DNA of 64,000 nucleotides from an uncultured Pelagibacteraceae bacterium (GTDB lineage Bacteria; Pseudomonadota; Alphaproteobacteria; Pelagibacterales; Pelagibacteraceae), in contig CACNFY010000002.1 of NCBI GenBank assembly GCA_902619925.1, positions 62,001 to 126,000 on the forward strand. Direction: 5' to 3'. The notes below the pieces were generated by a model. It saw only the letters and a program-made list of their open reading frames with translations. It was not told the origin of the DNA and did not search any database. Below, piece after piece: positions 17,365 to 25,007 of the stretch. The position numbers and the translations under genes were made by a program. Every line of letters begins with the position of its first letter. Within the stretch, counting starts at the first letter, position 1.

Positions 17365-18681
17365 ATGAAAAAACTACTTTCACTAGTTGTTTCTATGCTT
17401 CTGTTTGTGAATATATCACAAGCAGCAGAGGAACTATCTATTGAAAAACAACTTGTTGGAATTGTTGGAGCAATATCAGGTACAGTTAAAACTGGCCAAA
17501 GAGAACTTAAGGCTGGAGATAAAATTTATTTAAATGAAACTATTTATGCTGGAGAAGGATCTGGTACACAAATACTTTTATTAGACCAATCTACATTTAC
17601 TATCGGAGCAGACTCTGAAGTTGTTATGGACACTTTTATATTTGATCCTGCAACAAACGACGGGAAAATTGTAGCAAGTGTTAAACAGGGAAGTTTAAAA
17701 GTTATTTCTGGTTTAATTAGTAAAAAAAATCCAGACAGCCTAACAGTTGAAGTTCCAGAGGGAACTCTTGGATCTAGAGGAACTGAATTTCAAACAATTG
17801 TATCTAACAAAAGAACAGATACTTTATTAATAGGACCTGGTAAAAATAATACTTTGGGATTAAGACCAGGTGCAGTGCTTGTTGGAAACAAATTCGGACA
17901 AACAATGTTAAATAATCCGTACAGTGTTGCAAGCATGAAACAAGGTAAAGCCCCTGGTAAGGCAAAACAGATTACAAATCAGCAATTAAAGAAATTTAAC
18001 AAAAAAATGAGAGCTTTGAAAGTCGCTAAGCTTACAGGTGCATCTAAAGAAGAAAAAAAAGCATTAAAGAAAAAAATTAGACAAGAATTAAAAGCACAAG
18101 GTTTTGAAAAAGAAGAGATTAAGAAAATAATAAAAGAAAACATTAAAATAGATAAAGAAAAAAGAATAGTTTTACTTCAAGAAAGAGGTGAAGATGTTTC
18201 TGAAATTATAGGTTCAGGAGATATAGAAAGTGATATTCAGACATCGTCTGAAAATGAAATCAATGCGTTTAATGAAGATGATCCAAACTTTGACCCAGTA
18301 ATACAAATGAAAGAAGAGAAAAAAGAGAAAGCGAATAATAAAAAAGATAAAAAGAAAAATAAAAAAGCAGTTAAAAAGAAAAAGGGTAAAAAGAAAAAAG
18401 CAACTAAAAACAAAAAAGGTAAAAAGAAAAAGGCTGTGAAGAAAAAAGGATCAACAAAGAAAAAAGCAGTTAAGAAAAAAGGTTCAACTAAAAAGAAAGC
18501 TGTGAAGAAGAAAACTACTAAAAAGAAAAAAGCAGTTAAGAAAAAAGCTGCTAAAAAGAAAAAGGTAGTTAAAAAGAAAAAAGTCGTTAAAAAGAAAGTA
18601 GCGAAAAAGAAGAAAATAGTTAAGAAAAAAGTAGCTAAGAAGAAAAAGAAAAAGAAAAACAAGAGAAAACGAAAAAAATAA
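17365..18681 (+). CDS. Exported FecR-domain protein with lysine-rich C-terminal tail
   Basis: 438 residues. The signal peptide MKKLLSLVVSMLLFVNISQA is followed at about 30-190 by a FecR-type domain (VGAISGTVKTGQRELKAGDKIYLNETIYAGEGSGTQILLLDQ, TIGADSEVVMD, VPEGTLGSRGTEF). A charged helical segment spans about 200-310. The last 125 residues (about 314-438) are almost entirely Lys with Ala/Val/Gly/Thr, in repeats such as AVKKKGSTKKK, resembling the tail of histone H1. FecR-domain proteins occur next to CHASE2 sensor proteins in other proteobacteria, and a CHASE2-PP2C gene follows here by 55 bp. The protein is probably periplasmic or surface-located; the tail could bind polyanions such as LPS or extracellular DNA. 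That role is inferred. The tail is encoded by A-rich repeated DNA. Confidence 0.75.
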   Translation: MKKLLSLVVSMLLFVNISQAAEELSIEKQLVGIVGAISGTVKTGQRELKAGDKIYLNETIYAGEGSGTQILLLDQSTFTIGADSEVVMDTFIFDPATNDGKIVASVKQGSLKVISGLISKKNPDSLTVEVPEGTLGSRGTEFQTIVSNKRTDTLLIGPGKNNTLGLRPGAVLVGNKFGQTMLNNPYSVASMKQGKAPGKAKQITNQQLKKFNKKMRALKVAKLTGASKEEKKALKKKIRQELKAQGFEKEEIKKIIKENIKIDKEKRIVLLQERGEDVSEIIGSGDIESDIQTSSENEINAFNEDDPNFDPVIQMKEEKKEKANNKKDKKKNKKAVKKKKGKKKKATKNKKGKKKKAVKKKGSTKKKAVKKKGSTKKKAVKKKTTKKKKAVKKKAAKKKKVVKKKKVVKKKVAKKKKIVKKKVAKKKKKKKNKRKRKK

Positions 18682-18736
18682 TCAATAAATAATTTAGATT
18701 TATTTACTTTAAAAATTTTCTAGATAAATTCTTGAA

Positions 18737-20797
18737 GTGAAAAATTTTTTAATAAAATACCAGAACTATTTTAGTTTTTTAGTAATACTTATTTTGCTGA
18801 TAGCTTTGAAAATTGCAAACCCCAGTTTTGTTAGATCAATCTCCAATCTTAGTTTCGATTTATACCAAAAAGTTTTTACTTTAAATAAAACTGAGAGTGA
18901 TGTGATTATAATTGATATCGATGAAAAAAGTTTAGGCAAATTTGGACAGTTCCCATGGAGTAGATCAGTATTTGCAAAAATTCTTGAAAATGTGAATGTA
19001 TCAAATCCTAAAGCTGTTGGATTTGATATTTTTTTTACTGAAAAAGACAAACAATCTCCTGAAGAAATAATTAAATCTTACAATCTAATTCCTACAGATG
19101 TATCTGAACTTCAAAAATTAAAAGGACATGACGAAATATTTAGAGAACAATTAGAAAAATCTAAATCTATAACGGCCGTTCTAGGAAGTAATGTTCCATC
19201 TCACAGCAACTATGATCGTAAAGCAAAAGCAAGATTTTTATCCAAAGGAGGTGACCCAAAAGATTTTACTTACTCATATACTTACTCGATAGGTTCTTTG
19301 GAAACACTAGAGCAAAGCGTGAAAGGACTAGGTTCAATATCATTTCTTGATCAAACAGACGGAATAATAAGATCATTACCATTAATAGTTCGTTTTAATA
19401 ACAAAATTTATCCAACTATGGGACTGGAGATGATTAGAGTAGGCAACAATCAAAAAAATATTTACATAGAAATGAATGAGGTAGGAATAAATAGAATAAG
19501 TGCAAGACCTTATAAAATTTTATCCGATCCTAATGGAATAATTTGGATAAGGTATAAAAATTCTATTAAAAGCCAGTATATTTCCTCAAGTGATGTTTAT
19601 GATGGTAAATTTCCAGAAAATTTTTTTAAAGATAAATATGTTTTAATTGGAGCATCAGCTCAAGGTTTATTTGATTTAGTTAAAACTCCTTTAGGCGTTA
19701 CAATTCCTGGAGTAGAAGTTCACGCTAATGTAATTGAAAATATAATAGATCAAAGCTTTTTAATTAGAAATCCTAATACGTATGTTTTTGAATTAATTTT
19801 TGCAATTATAGTCTCAATTTTAACATTTGTTTTGTCCCAAAAAATTAAACCAAAATTTAGTTTAAGTATTTTTTTTGGAAGTTTAATAATCGTAATTATA
19901 ATTGGTTTTAGTTTATTTCTATTTAGGTCAGAGCTTGTTGATATAAGTTACCCAATATTTTTGTTAACAATTACTTTTTTAACCGGTCTTTATTTTAGGT
20001 TTATAGAAGAAAATAAAATGGCTCTTGCTAATTTGCAAAAAGAGGCCAAACTTTTAAAAGAAAGAGAGTTAGCTGCTGGTGTTCAGAAAAGCTTGTTTCC
20101 TGACATCTCAAAGTTTGAAAATTTTATATTTGCAAAAAACGTACCAGCGAGAGATGTTTCTGGTGACTATTTTGATGTTGTAAGATCTTCTCCAGAAGAA
20201 TATTTCTTTACATTAGCAGATGTATCAGGAAAAGGAGTGAAAGCTGGTATGTATATGGCAAAAGCATCTTCAATTTTTAGAACACTGTCCAATTTAAAAT
20301 ATCCTCTAGAAAAAGTAGTATTTGGTGTAAATAACGAATTAGTTGAGGCAAAGTTTAAAGGGATGTTTGTAACGGCAGTATTTGGAAAATTAAACATCAA
20401 TACAGGTGAGCTTGTTTTTATAAATGCTGGTCATGAAAGTATATTAACTTTTGATCAGAATAAAAATTATGAATACATAAAATCTGATATGCCTCCAATG
20501 GGAATAGTAAAATATTTCACAGAATCGATGGTAAAATCGACCACAATAAATTTAAAGGGTAAAACTTTCGTCGTTTATACTGATGGTGTAACCGAGGGAT
20601 ATCTCAAAAATGGTGAGGAACTTGGTGCAGAAGGGGTACAAAATATTATAAATAATATTTCTGATGTGACTCCAAAATCTATTGTAGAGAGTATTGAAAA
20701 AGAATTAAATTGGGGTGCTGAAAAACTTAGAGATGATATTACTTGCATGGCGATAAATATTAATAATACTGAGCTTATCAAAAAGAAAAAATCATAA
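18737..20797 (+). CDS. CHASE2 sensor with PP2C/SpoIIE-type phosphatase output
   Basis: 686 residues from a GTG. One N-terminal membrane helix (about 12-30), a periplasmic CHASE2 domain (about 40-330; DVIIIDIDEKSLGKFGQFPWSR is its hallmark start, KTPLGVTIPGVEVHANVIENI its end), then three closely spaced membrane helices (about 345-415). The cytoplasmic SpoIIE-type PP2C phosphatase (about 440-680) has VSGDYFDV, LADVSGKGVKAGMYMAKAS, NAGHES, VYTDGVTEGY and RDDITCMAI. CHASE2 is usually joined to adenylate/diguanylate cyclases or kinases; a phosphatase output makes it a transmembrane input to the partner switch (STAS/RsbW at 14177/13761). The FecR protein just upstream is a candidate periplasmic ligand. 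The metal-binding aspartates are intact, so it should be active. Confidence 0.87.
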   Translation: MKNFLIKYQNYFSFLVILILLIALKIANPSFVRSISNLSFDLYQKVFTLNKTESDVIIIDIDEKSLGKFGQFPWSRSVFAKILENVNVSNPKAVGFDIFFTEKDKQSPEEIIKSYNLIPTDVSELQKLKGHDEIFREQLEKSKSITAVLGSNVPSHSNYDRKAKARFLSKGGDPKDFTYSYTYSIGSLETLEQSVKGLGSISFLDQTDGIIRSLPLIVRFNNKIYPTMGLEMIRVGNNQKNIYIEMNEVGINRISARPYKILSDPNGIIWIRYKNSIKSQYISSSDVYDGKFPENFFKDKYVLIGASAQGLFDLVKTPLGVTIPGVEVHANVIENIIDQSFLIRNPNTYVFELIFAIIVSILTFVLSQKIKPKFSLSIFFGSLIIVIIIGFSLFLFRSELVDISYPIFLLTITFLTGLYFRFIEENKMALANLQKEAKLLKERELAAGVQKSLFPDISKFENFIFAKNVPARDVSGDYFDVVRSSPEEYFFTLADVSGKGVKAGMYMAKASSIFRTLSNLKYPLEKVVFGVNNELVEAKFKGMFVTAVFGKLNINTGELVFINAGHESILTFDQNKNYEYIKSDMPPMGIVKYFTESMVKSTTINLKGKTFVVYTDGVTEGYLKNGEELGAEGVQNIINNISDVTPKSIVESIEKELNWGAEKLRDDITCMAININNTELIKKKKS

Positions 20798-20875
20798 AAA
20801 CTAAGACTTTAAGAAAAAACGACTTAAGATATTTTGTCACCCTAATTTTTTCCTTTAAATTTTGTATTATAAGTT

Positions 20876-22111
20876 ATGACTAAATTAAAAATAGGTATAA
20901 TCGGTGCTGGTATTCAGGGTGTTTGTAATGCTTTATTTTTACAAAAAAAAGGTTTTCATGTCACTTTGTTTGATAGAGATGAACCAGGAAATGCAGCATC
21001 GTATGGAAACGCGGGTCATTTTTCTCCTTATGCCTCAGTGCCGTTGAATAGACCTGATGTGGTTACAGATGTGCCAGCAATGTTAATGAGCTCAAGAGGT
21101 CCCTTAGCTTTAAAATGGAATTATGTATATAAAATGTTGCCATGGTTTTTCAGATTTTTAAGAAATTGTAACAATAATAATATGATGCACACCGCTAAAT
21201 ATATGCATCAAATTTTAGATTTAGCATTACCCGCATTTGACGAACTATTTGACGAAGTAGATATAAGTGGTCTAATTGAAAATAATGGAATATTGTATGT
21301 TTGGAATGAACAAAATTTAAAAAGCAGGGATCTTGAAATAAAAATTAGAAATGATTTAGGTGTTAAGCAACAAATTGTAAATAAAAAAGAGATACATGAT
21401 TTAGAACCTAATTTAAAACCTTTTTATCATGGGGGAGTTTTCTATGATTATGCAAGACATGCAAGAAACCCAAAAAAAATTTTAATCAAATTGTATGAAA
21501 ATTTTATATCTAAAGGGGGAAAGTTTTTAAAATTAAATATTAAGGATCTTAATTTTGATGAGAATAAACCTGTGTTAAGATCTGAGTCTCAACGTTTTAC
21601 TTTCGATAAAATCATAATTGCTTGTGGAGCATTTTCAAAAAAATTAACAGATCAGCTACATGAAAAAATTCCACTAGATACAGAAAGAGGATACCATATT
21701 CATTTCAAGGATTACGATCATTTAATATCTAGACCAATAGTTTACTCCAATAGAGGATTTGGAATTACTCCTATGGAACAAGGGTTAAGAGTTGTTGGTA
21801 CAGTAGAATTTGGTGGTTTAGAAAATCCCCTTTCAAAAAATAGGATTAAAAATTTAATTTTAAATGCAAAAGAAATGTTAGATGGTTTACCTGAACATCA
21901 AGATGAATGGCTTGGATTTAGACCAACTCTACCTGATTTTTTACCCGTGATAGGCCCATCTAAAAATTATGAAAATGTATATTATTGTTTTGGACACCAC
22001 CATTTGGGCTGGACTTTAGGAGCTATATCTGGGAAGATTATTAGTAAAATGATTTCTGAAGAAAATACTAATTTAAATCTCGAACCATACAGTTCTCTAA
22101 GATTTGCTTAA
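20876..22111 (+). CDS. FAD-dependent D-amino-acid dehydrogenase-like oxidoreductase (DadA family)
   Basis: 411 residues. The N-terminal dinucleotide-binding fold (IGIIGAGIQGVCNALFLQKKG...TLFDRDEPG) is followed by SYGNAGHFSPYASVPLNRP, a DAO/DadA signature. A substrate domain and a C-terminal FAD-contacting segment (GFRPTLPDFLPVIGPS ... GHHHLGWTLGAISGKII) complete the DadA layout. The expected reaction is oxidative deamination of a D-amino acid or related secondary amine to a 2-oxo acid with electrons passed to the respiratory chain. The exact substrate cannot be read from sequence. A possible extended -10 (TGTATTAT) lies only a few bases before the ATG, which would imply a nearly leaderless mRNA. 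An EamA transporter gene follows after 4 bp. Confidence 0.82.
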   Translation: MTKLKIGIIGAGIQGVCNALFLQKKGFHVTLFDRDEPGNAASYGNAGHFSPYASVPLNRPDVVTDVPAMLMSSRGPLALKWNYVYKMLPWFFRFLRNCNNNNMMHTAKYMHQILDLALPAFDELFDEVDISGLIENNGILYVWNEQNLKSRDLEIKIRNDLGVKQQIVNKKEIHDLEPNLKPFYHGGVFYDYARHARNPKKILIKLYENFISKGGKFLKLNIKDLNFDENKPVLRSESQRFTFDKIIIACGAFSKKLTDQLHEKIPLDTERGYHIHFKDYDHLISRPIVYSNRGFGITPMEQGLRVVGTVEFGGLENPLSKNRIKNLILNAKEMLDGLPEHQDEWLGFRPTLPDFLPVIGPSKNYENVYYCFGHHHLGWTLGAISGKIISKMISEENTNLNLEPYSSLRFA

Positions 22112-22115
22112 TTAA

Positions 22116-23015
22116 GTGAACAAAAATAATTTTGCTTACTTTTTACTAATTTTGACAACCATATTTTGGTCTGGGAATTTCATAGTAGGTAAGGCAGCTA
22201 GTTTTTACGAAATACCTCCATTTACTTTAAATTTTTATAGATGGTTTTTTGCTGGCTTAATTTTACTTCCATTTACCTATAAAGAATTAATAAATAAAAA
22301 AAAATATATTCAAGATAATATAGGTTTATTTATAGTTTTAGGAATAACTAGTATTACAATTTTTAACTCTGTTGTCTATTACTCATTATATTATACACAA
22401 GTTATATCTGGTGTTTTGATGATTTCTACAATACCAGTTTGGATAATATTTATTTCATCAATGTTAAAAATAGAGAAGACAAACTTGTATCAAGTTATAG
22501 GAGTTTTTCTCTCTTTGTTAGGAGTTTTTTCAATAATTACAAAAGTTGACATTGAGATTGTCAAAAGCCTAAATTTTAATAAGGGAGATGTTTCAATGAT
22601 TGTCGCTATGTTTTCTTGGGCAATTTTTTCTATACTCTTAAAGAAAAAAAAACACGAAATCTCCCAAATAACGCTTCTGCAAGTAGTTATACTATGTGGT
22701 TTGTTTTTTTTAATACCGGTTTATATAGCAGAATTTTTTTTAGGCAGTAGTTTAAAATTAAATAAAGCTTTTTATCTAACCTTAACATACGTTGTTTTTT
22801 TTCCTGGTCTTTTTGCTTTTTTATTTTGGATCAAAGGAATTTCAATCATCGGAGCAAATAGAGCTGGGGTATTTCTACATTTAATGCCAATCTTTGGGGC
22901 TATAATGGCAATATTTATTTTCAAAGAGAAATTCATGTATTATCATTTACTTGGGGCAATTTTTATTATTGCGGGAATCACCTTATCCAATAAAAAAGAA
23001 ATTAATTATGAATGA
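22116..23015 (+). CDS. EamA/DMT-superfamily transporter
   Basis: 299 residues from a GTG, with ten hydrophobic helices in two homologous halves, the EamA (DUF6) layout. Recognisable starts of the halves are LTTIFWSGNFIVGKAAS and VAMFSWAIFSILLKKK, and the usual closing GANRAGVFLHLMPIFGAIMAIFIFKEK is present. These inner-membrane proteins export or import amino acids and other metabolites; the substrate is unknown. The gene sits 4 bp after the DadA-like gene and its stop overlaps the msrB start, so a role in moving an amino acid or amine linked to DadA is possible but unproven. Confidence 0.85.
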   Translation: MNKNNFAYFLLILTTIFWSGNFIVGKAASFYEIPPFTLNFYRWFFAGLILLPFTYKELINKKKYIQDNIGLFIVLGITSITIFNSVVYYSLYYTQVISGVLMISTIPVWIIFISSMLKIEKTNLYQVIGVFLSLLGVFSIITKVDIEIVKSLNFNKGDVSMIVAMFSWAIFSILLKKKKHEISQITLLQVVILCGLFFLIPVYIAEFFLGSSLKLNKAFYLTLTYVVFFPGLFAFLFWIKGISIIGANRAGVFLHLMPIFGAIMAIFIFKEKFMYYHLLGAIFIIAGITLSNKKEINYE

Positions 23016-23382
23016 AAAAAATAAAAACTTATCAGCTGAGCAAAAACTAATTTTGTTGGAAGAGGGAACTGAAAGACCAGGTTCAAGTGAACTTAATTTT
23101 GAAAAAAGGGAAGGTTCATACCATTGTGTTAATTGTAACACTAAACTATTCGACTCAGAAACTAAATATGAAAGTGGTTCGGGGTGGCCTTCATTTTATG
23201 AATCACTACCAGAAGTATTTGAGACAAAAACTGATTATCTCATAGGTTACGCAAGGACAGAATATCATTGTAAAAAATGTGGAGGTCATCATGGTCATAT
23301 ATTCGATGATGGACCAAAACCTACTGGGAAACGATATTGTAATAATGGTATATGCTTAGTTTTTGTACCAAAAAAGAGGTAA
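23008..23382 (+). CDS. msrB: Peptide-methionine (R)-S-oxide reductase
   Basis: The ORF track begins at 22951 but the ATG at 23008 (MNEKNKNLS) gives the normal MsrB length of 124 residues and overlaps the EamA stop by 8 bp. Family features are the zinc-binding CVNC and CKKC pairs, SGSGWPSF, the HHGHIFDDGP loop and the catalytic cysteine in RYCNNG. It reduces methionine-R-sulfoxide in proteins using thioredoxin. No signal peptide is visible, so it is cytoplasmic. A glutaredoxin gene lies convergent just downstream, consistent with a small redox-repair neighbourhood. Confidence 0.94.
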   Translation: MNEKNKNLSAEQKLILLEEGTERPGSSELNFEKREGSYHCVNCNTKLFDSETKYESGSGWPSFYESLPEVFETKTDYLIGYARTEYHCKKCGGHHGHIFDDGPKPTGKRYCNNGICLVFVPKKR

Positions 23383-23383
23383 T

Positions 23384-23641
23384 TCAATTATTTAGATATT
23401 GAGCTAGCTTACCAGATTTTTCCAATTCTCTTAGCTCCTGGTAACCACCTACGTGATAATCATCGAAGAATATTTGTGGAATAGTTCTTTTTCCATTTGA
23501 TTTTTTTGTCATTTCTTCTCTTAAACTATCTTTAGTGGAAATATCCAAAACTTCATACTTAAGGTTATTTCTATCCAAGAGCCTTTTTGCAGCTTCACAA
23601 AAATTGCACATTGGACCAGAGTACATGAGTATTTTTTTCAT
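23384..23641 (-). CDS. grxC: Glutaredoxin 3-type
   Basis: 85 residues, the size of a classical dithiol glutaredoxin. The active site is MCNFC within MYSGPMCNFCEAAKRLLDR. The conserved cis-proline region RTIPQIFFDDYHVGG follows, binding glutathione. The usual CPYC is replaced by CNFC. It is a cytosolic thiol-disulfide oxidoreductase reduced by glutathione, whose synthesis genes gshA and gshB are also in this window. It is convergent with msrB, with a 1-bp gap between stops. Confidence 0.92.
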   Translation of the reverse strand: MKKILMYSGPMCNFCEAAKRLLDRNNLKYEVLDISTKDSLREEMTKKSNGKRTIPQIFFDDYHVGGYQELRELEKSGKLAQYLNN

Positions 23642-23677
23642 AATTTACATATAGTTAATTTTCATAAAATTACTAAT

Positions 23678-23968
23678 TTAATATTTATATTTATCTATTT
23701 TCTGCCTAATTAATTTCCTTGATAATTCAAATTTTTTTCTATGTTTTATGCTTTGAGAAACAACCCTTTTCCTCCATAATCTAAATGATGAAGGTTTGAG
23801 AGATTTTCTCATCAATTTAATAACTCGACCCTCAGTAAACCCTGATTTTTCTCTTATCTCCTCAAATGTAATTCTGTCTGCCCATGCTGCCCAAATAACC
23901 CAATTTTCGTTGATTATTTTAGGCTCTGGATTTTTAACTTTTGTTAAGGGTCTATTATTTTTTTTCAT
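23678..23968 (-). CDS. TIGR03643/DUF2805-family small basic protein
   Basis: The listed ORF starts at a TTG; the ATG three codons later (23968, MKKNNRPLTK) is the more likely start, giving 96 residues. The core WVIWAAWADRITFEEIREKSGFTEGRVIKLMRKSLKPSSFRLWRKRV matches the small helix-turn-helix-like family known as TIGR03643 or DUF2805. The function of this family is unknown; the helical, basic character suggests nucleic-acid binding. The upstream spacer (to 24251) carries a long imperfect inverted repeat that could be its 5' leader. Confidence 0.8.
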   Translation of the reverse strand: MKKNNRPLTKVKNPEPKIINENWVIWAAWADRITFEEIREKSGFTEGRVIKLMRKSLKPSSFRLWRKRVVSQSIKHRKKFELSRKLIRQKIDKYKY

Positions 23969-24013
23969 TTTGGACAAATTAACTAATGCAATCTACTTTA
24001 GAATATGATAATG

Positions 24014-24072
24014 TTCTAGAGATAGTCCTATTTAGCCATTTTTAGCTCCCGGTTTTTAGGACTATCCCTAAA
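24014..24072. repeat. Imperfect inverted repeat (10-bp perfect core), possible structured RNA or operator
   Basis: GATAGTCCTA at 24021-24030 pairs perfectly with TAGGACTATC at 24057-24066 around a 26-nt loop. Pairing continues outward with two mismatches to roughly 16 bp (TTCTAGA... / ...CCTAAA). The loop contains a second short stem (AGC/GCT), two TTTAGC repeats and an uncommon GC cluster (CTCCCGG). It lies in the 283-bp spacer between the divergent TIGR03643-like and OMP genes, 46 bp before the former's ATG. It could be a 5' leader element of the minus-strand gene or a dyad binding site. I cannot match it to a known riboswitch class. The rest of the spacer is plain AT-rich sequence. Confidence 0.6.
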
Positions 24073-24251
24073 AAAACTTTATTTTCAACTAGTAATTGAT
24101 TTTCTGAAAGTTTAAATTTTTAAAATATTTGATGTGATATTTTTAACACAATAAATTAATTTATAGTTTTATAGTTAAAATTAAGCATAAATATTGACCA
24201 AATAGTGTTATTAAGACTCAATTTTTATAAAAATTAACATTAGGAAAAAAG

Positions 24252-24914
24252 ATGAAAAAAATATTGAGCTCAATCGTGTTTGCAATATTAATTTGCTCAC
24301 CATCTTATGCCCAAATTTCTGCAGGATTTTCTCTATCAGAGCAAGGTTTCTATGCTTTAGGTACAGAGACTAACAGACCAGGATCAAGTAATACTCCAGG
24401 TCCGATAACTTCAGAGGCTGGAGCATTCCAAGATACGGTCGCTTCTGTGTTTGTAGAGTATGACACTGGATCATATATTATCGGCGTCGATTATATTCCA
24501 GATACAATACAAACTCCTGAAAATAAAAACGATCAACCAGATGGAGCTAATACTGTTAAAGGTGAATTTGAAAACCATCTTTCCATTTATGGAATAGTTC
24601 CAACTCCACTATCAGGTGTTTACGTGAAAGCTGGATTAGGTATGGTAACTTTAGATAGTATTACAACTGGTATTACATCAAAATATGGTGAACAAGATAC
24701 AACTTTTGTTCAACTTGGTTTAGGATACCAGCACGATGCTGATAATGGTGTGTTTTTAAGAGCAGAACTTGCGGCAATGGCATACGATGATGTAGAGGCA
24801 ACTGCAACTACAGGAAGTCAAACCGCAGACAGTGAAAATCAAACGAATAACAAAGTTAAGCTAGAAGATATGCTTTCAGCTTATGGTAAAATTTCGATTG
24901 GTAAAACTTTCTAA
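24252..24914 (+). CDS. Small outer-membrane beta-barrel (porin-like) protein
   Basis: 220 residues. The signal peptide MKKILSSIVFAILICSPSYA is followed by a short 8-strand-type barrel (SAGFSLSEQGFYALG ... VASVFVEYDTGSYIIGVDYIP ... YVKAGLGMVTLD ... FVQLGLGYQHDADNGVFLRAELAAMAY) ending ISIGKTF, with the terminal Phe that the BAM machinery recognises. It resembles small OmpW/OmpA-barrel-like proteins, but the ligand or function is not evident. It has its own promoter region, an AGGAAAA Shine-Dalgarno, and a strong terminator right after the stop, so it is monocistronic and possibly highly expressed. Confidence 0.8.
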   Translation: MKKILSSIVFAILICSPSYAQISAGFSLSEQGFYALGTETNRPGSSNTPGPITSEAGAFQDTVASVFVEYDTGSYIIGVDYIPDTIQTPENKNDQPDGANTVKGEFENHLSIYGIVPTPLSGVYVKAGLGMVTLDSITTGITSKYGEQDTTFVQLGLGYQHDADNGVFLRAELAAMAYDDVEATATTGSQTADSENQTNNKVKLEDMLSAYGKISIGKTF

Positions 24915-24940
24915 ATTAGAAAACACGTTTTAAAATATTA

Positions 24941-24974
24941 AAAAAAGACCAGTTTTTAACTGGTCTTTTTTTTT
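24941..24974 (+). terminator. Rho-independent terminator of the OMP gene
   Basis: AAAAAAGACCAG, loop TTTTTAA, CTGGTCTTTTTTTTT: a perfect stem of six G/C-containing pairs extended by A-U pairs and followed by a run of nine T. It lies 27 bp after the OMP stop. Confidence 0.93.
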
Positions 24975-25007
24975 GTCTGATATAAAAATTATTAAAGTGT
25001 TTAAAAT

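Noticed and set aside
18237-18662. Minus-strand ORF of 141 aa rich in Phe
   Set aside because: Pure complement of the lysine-codon tail of the FecR gene; a poly-Phe shadow with no start context.
20840-20878. TTGTCA/TATTAT promoter for the DadA-like gene
   Set aside because: Spacing between the boxes is about 25 bp, not 16-18; only the extended -10 is suggestive, so not listed as a feature.
22951-23007. Upstream extension of the msrB ORF
   Set aside because: The extra residues lie within the EamA coding region; the internal ATG at 23008 matches MsrB length.
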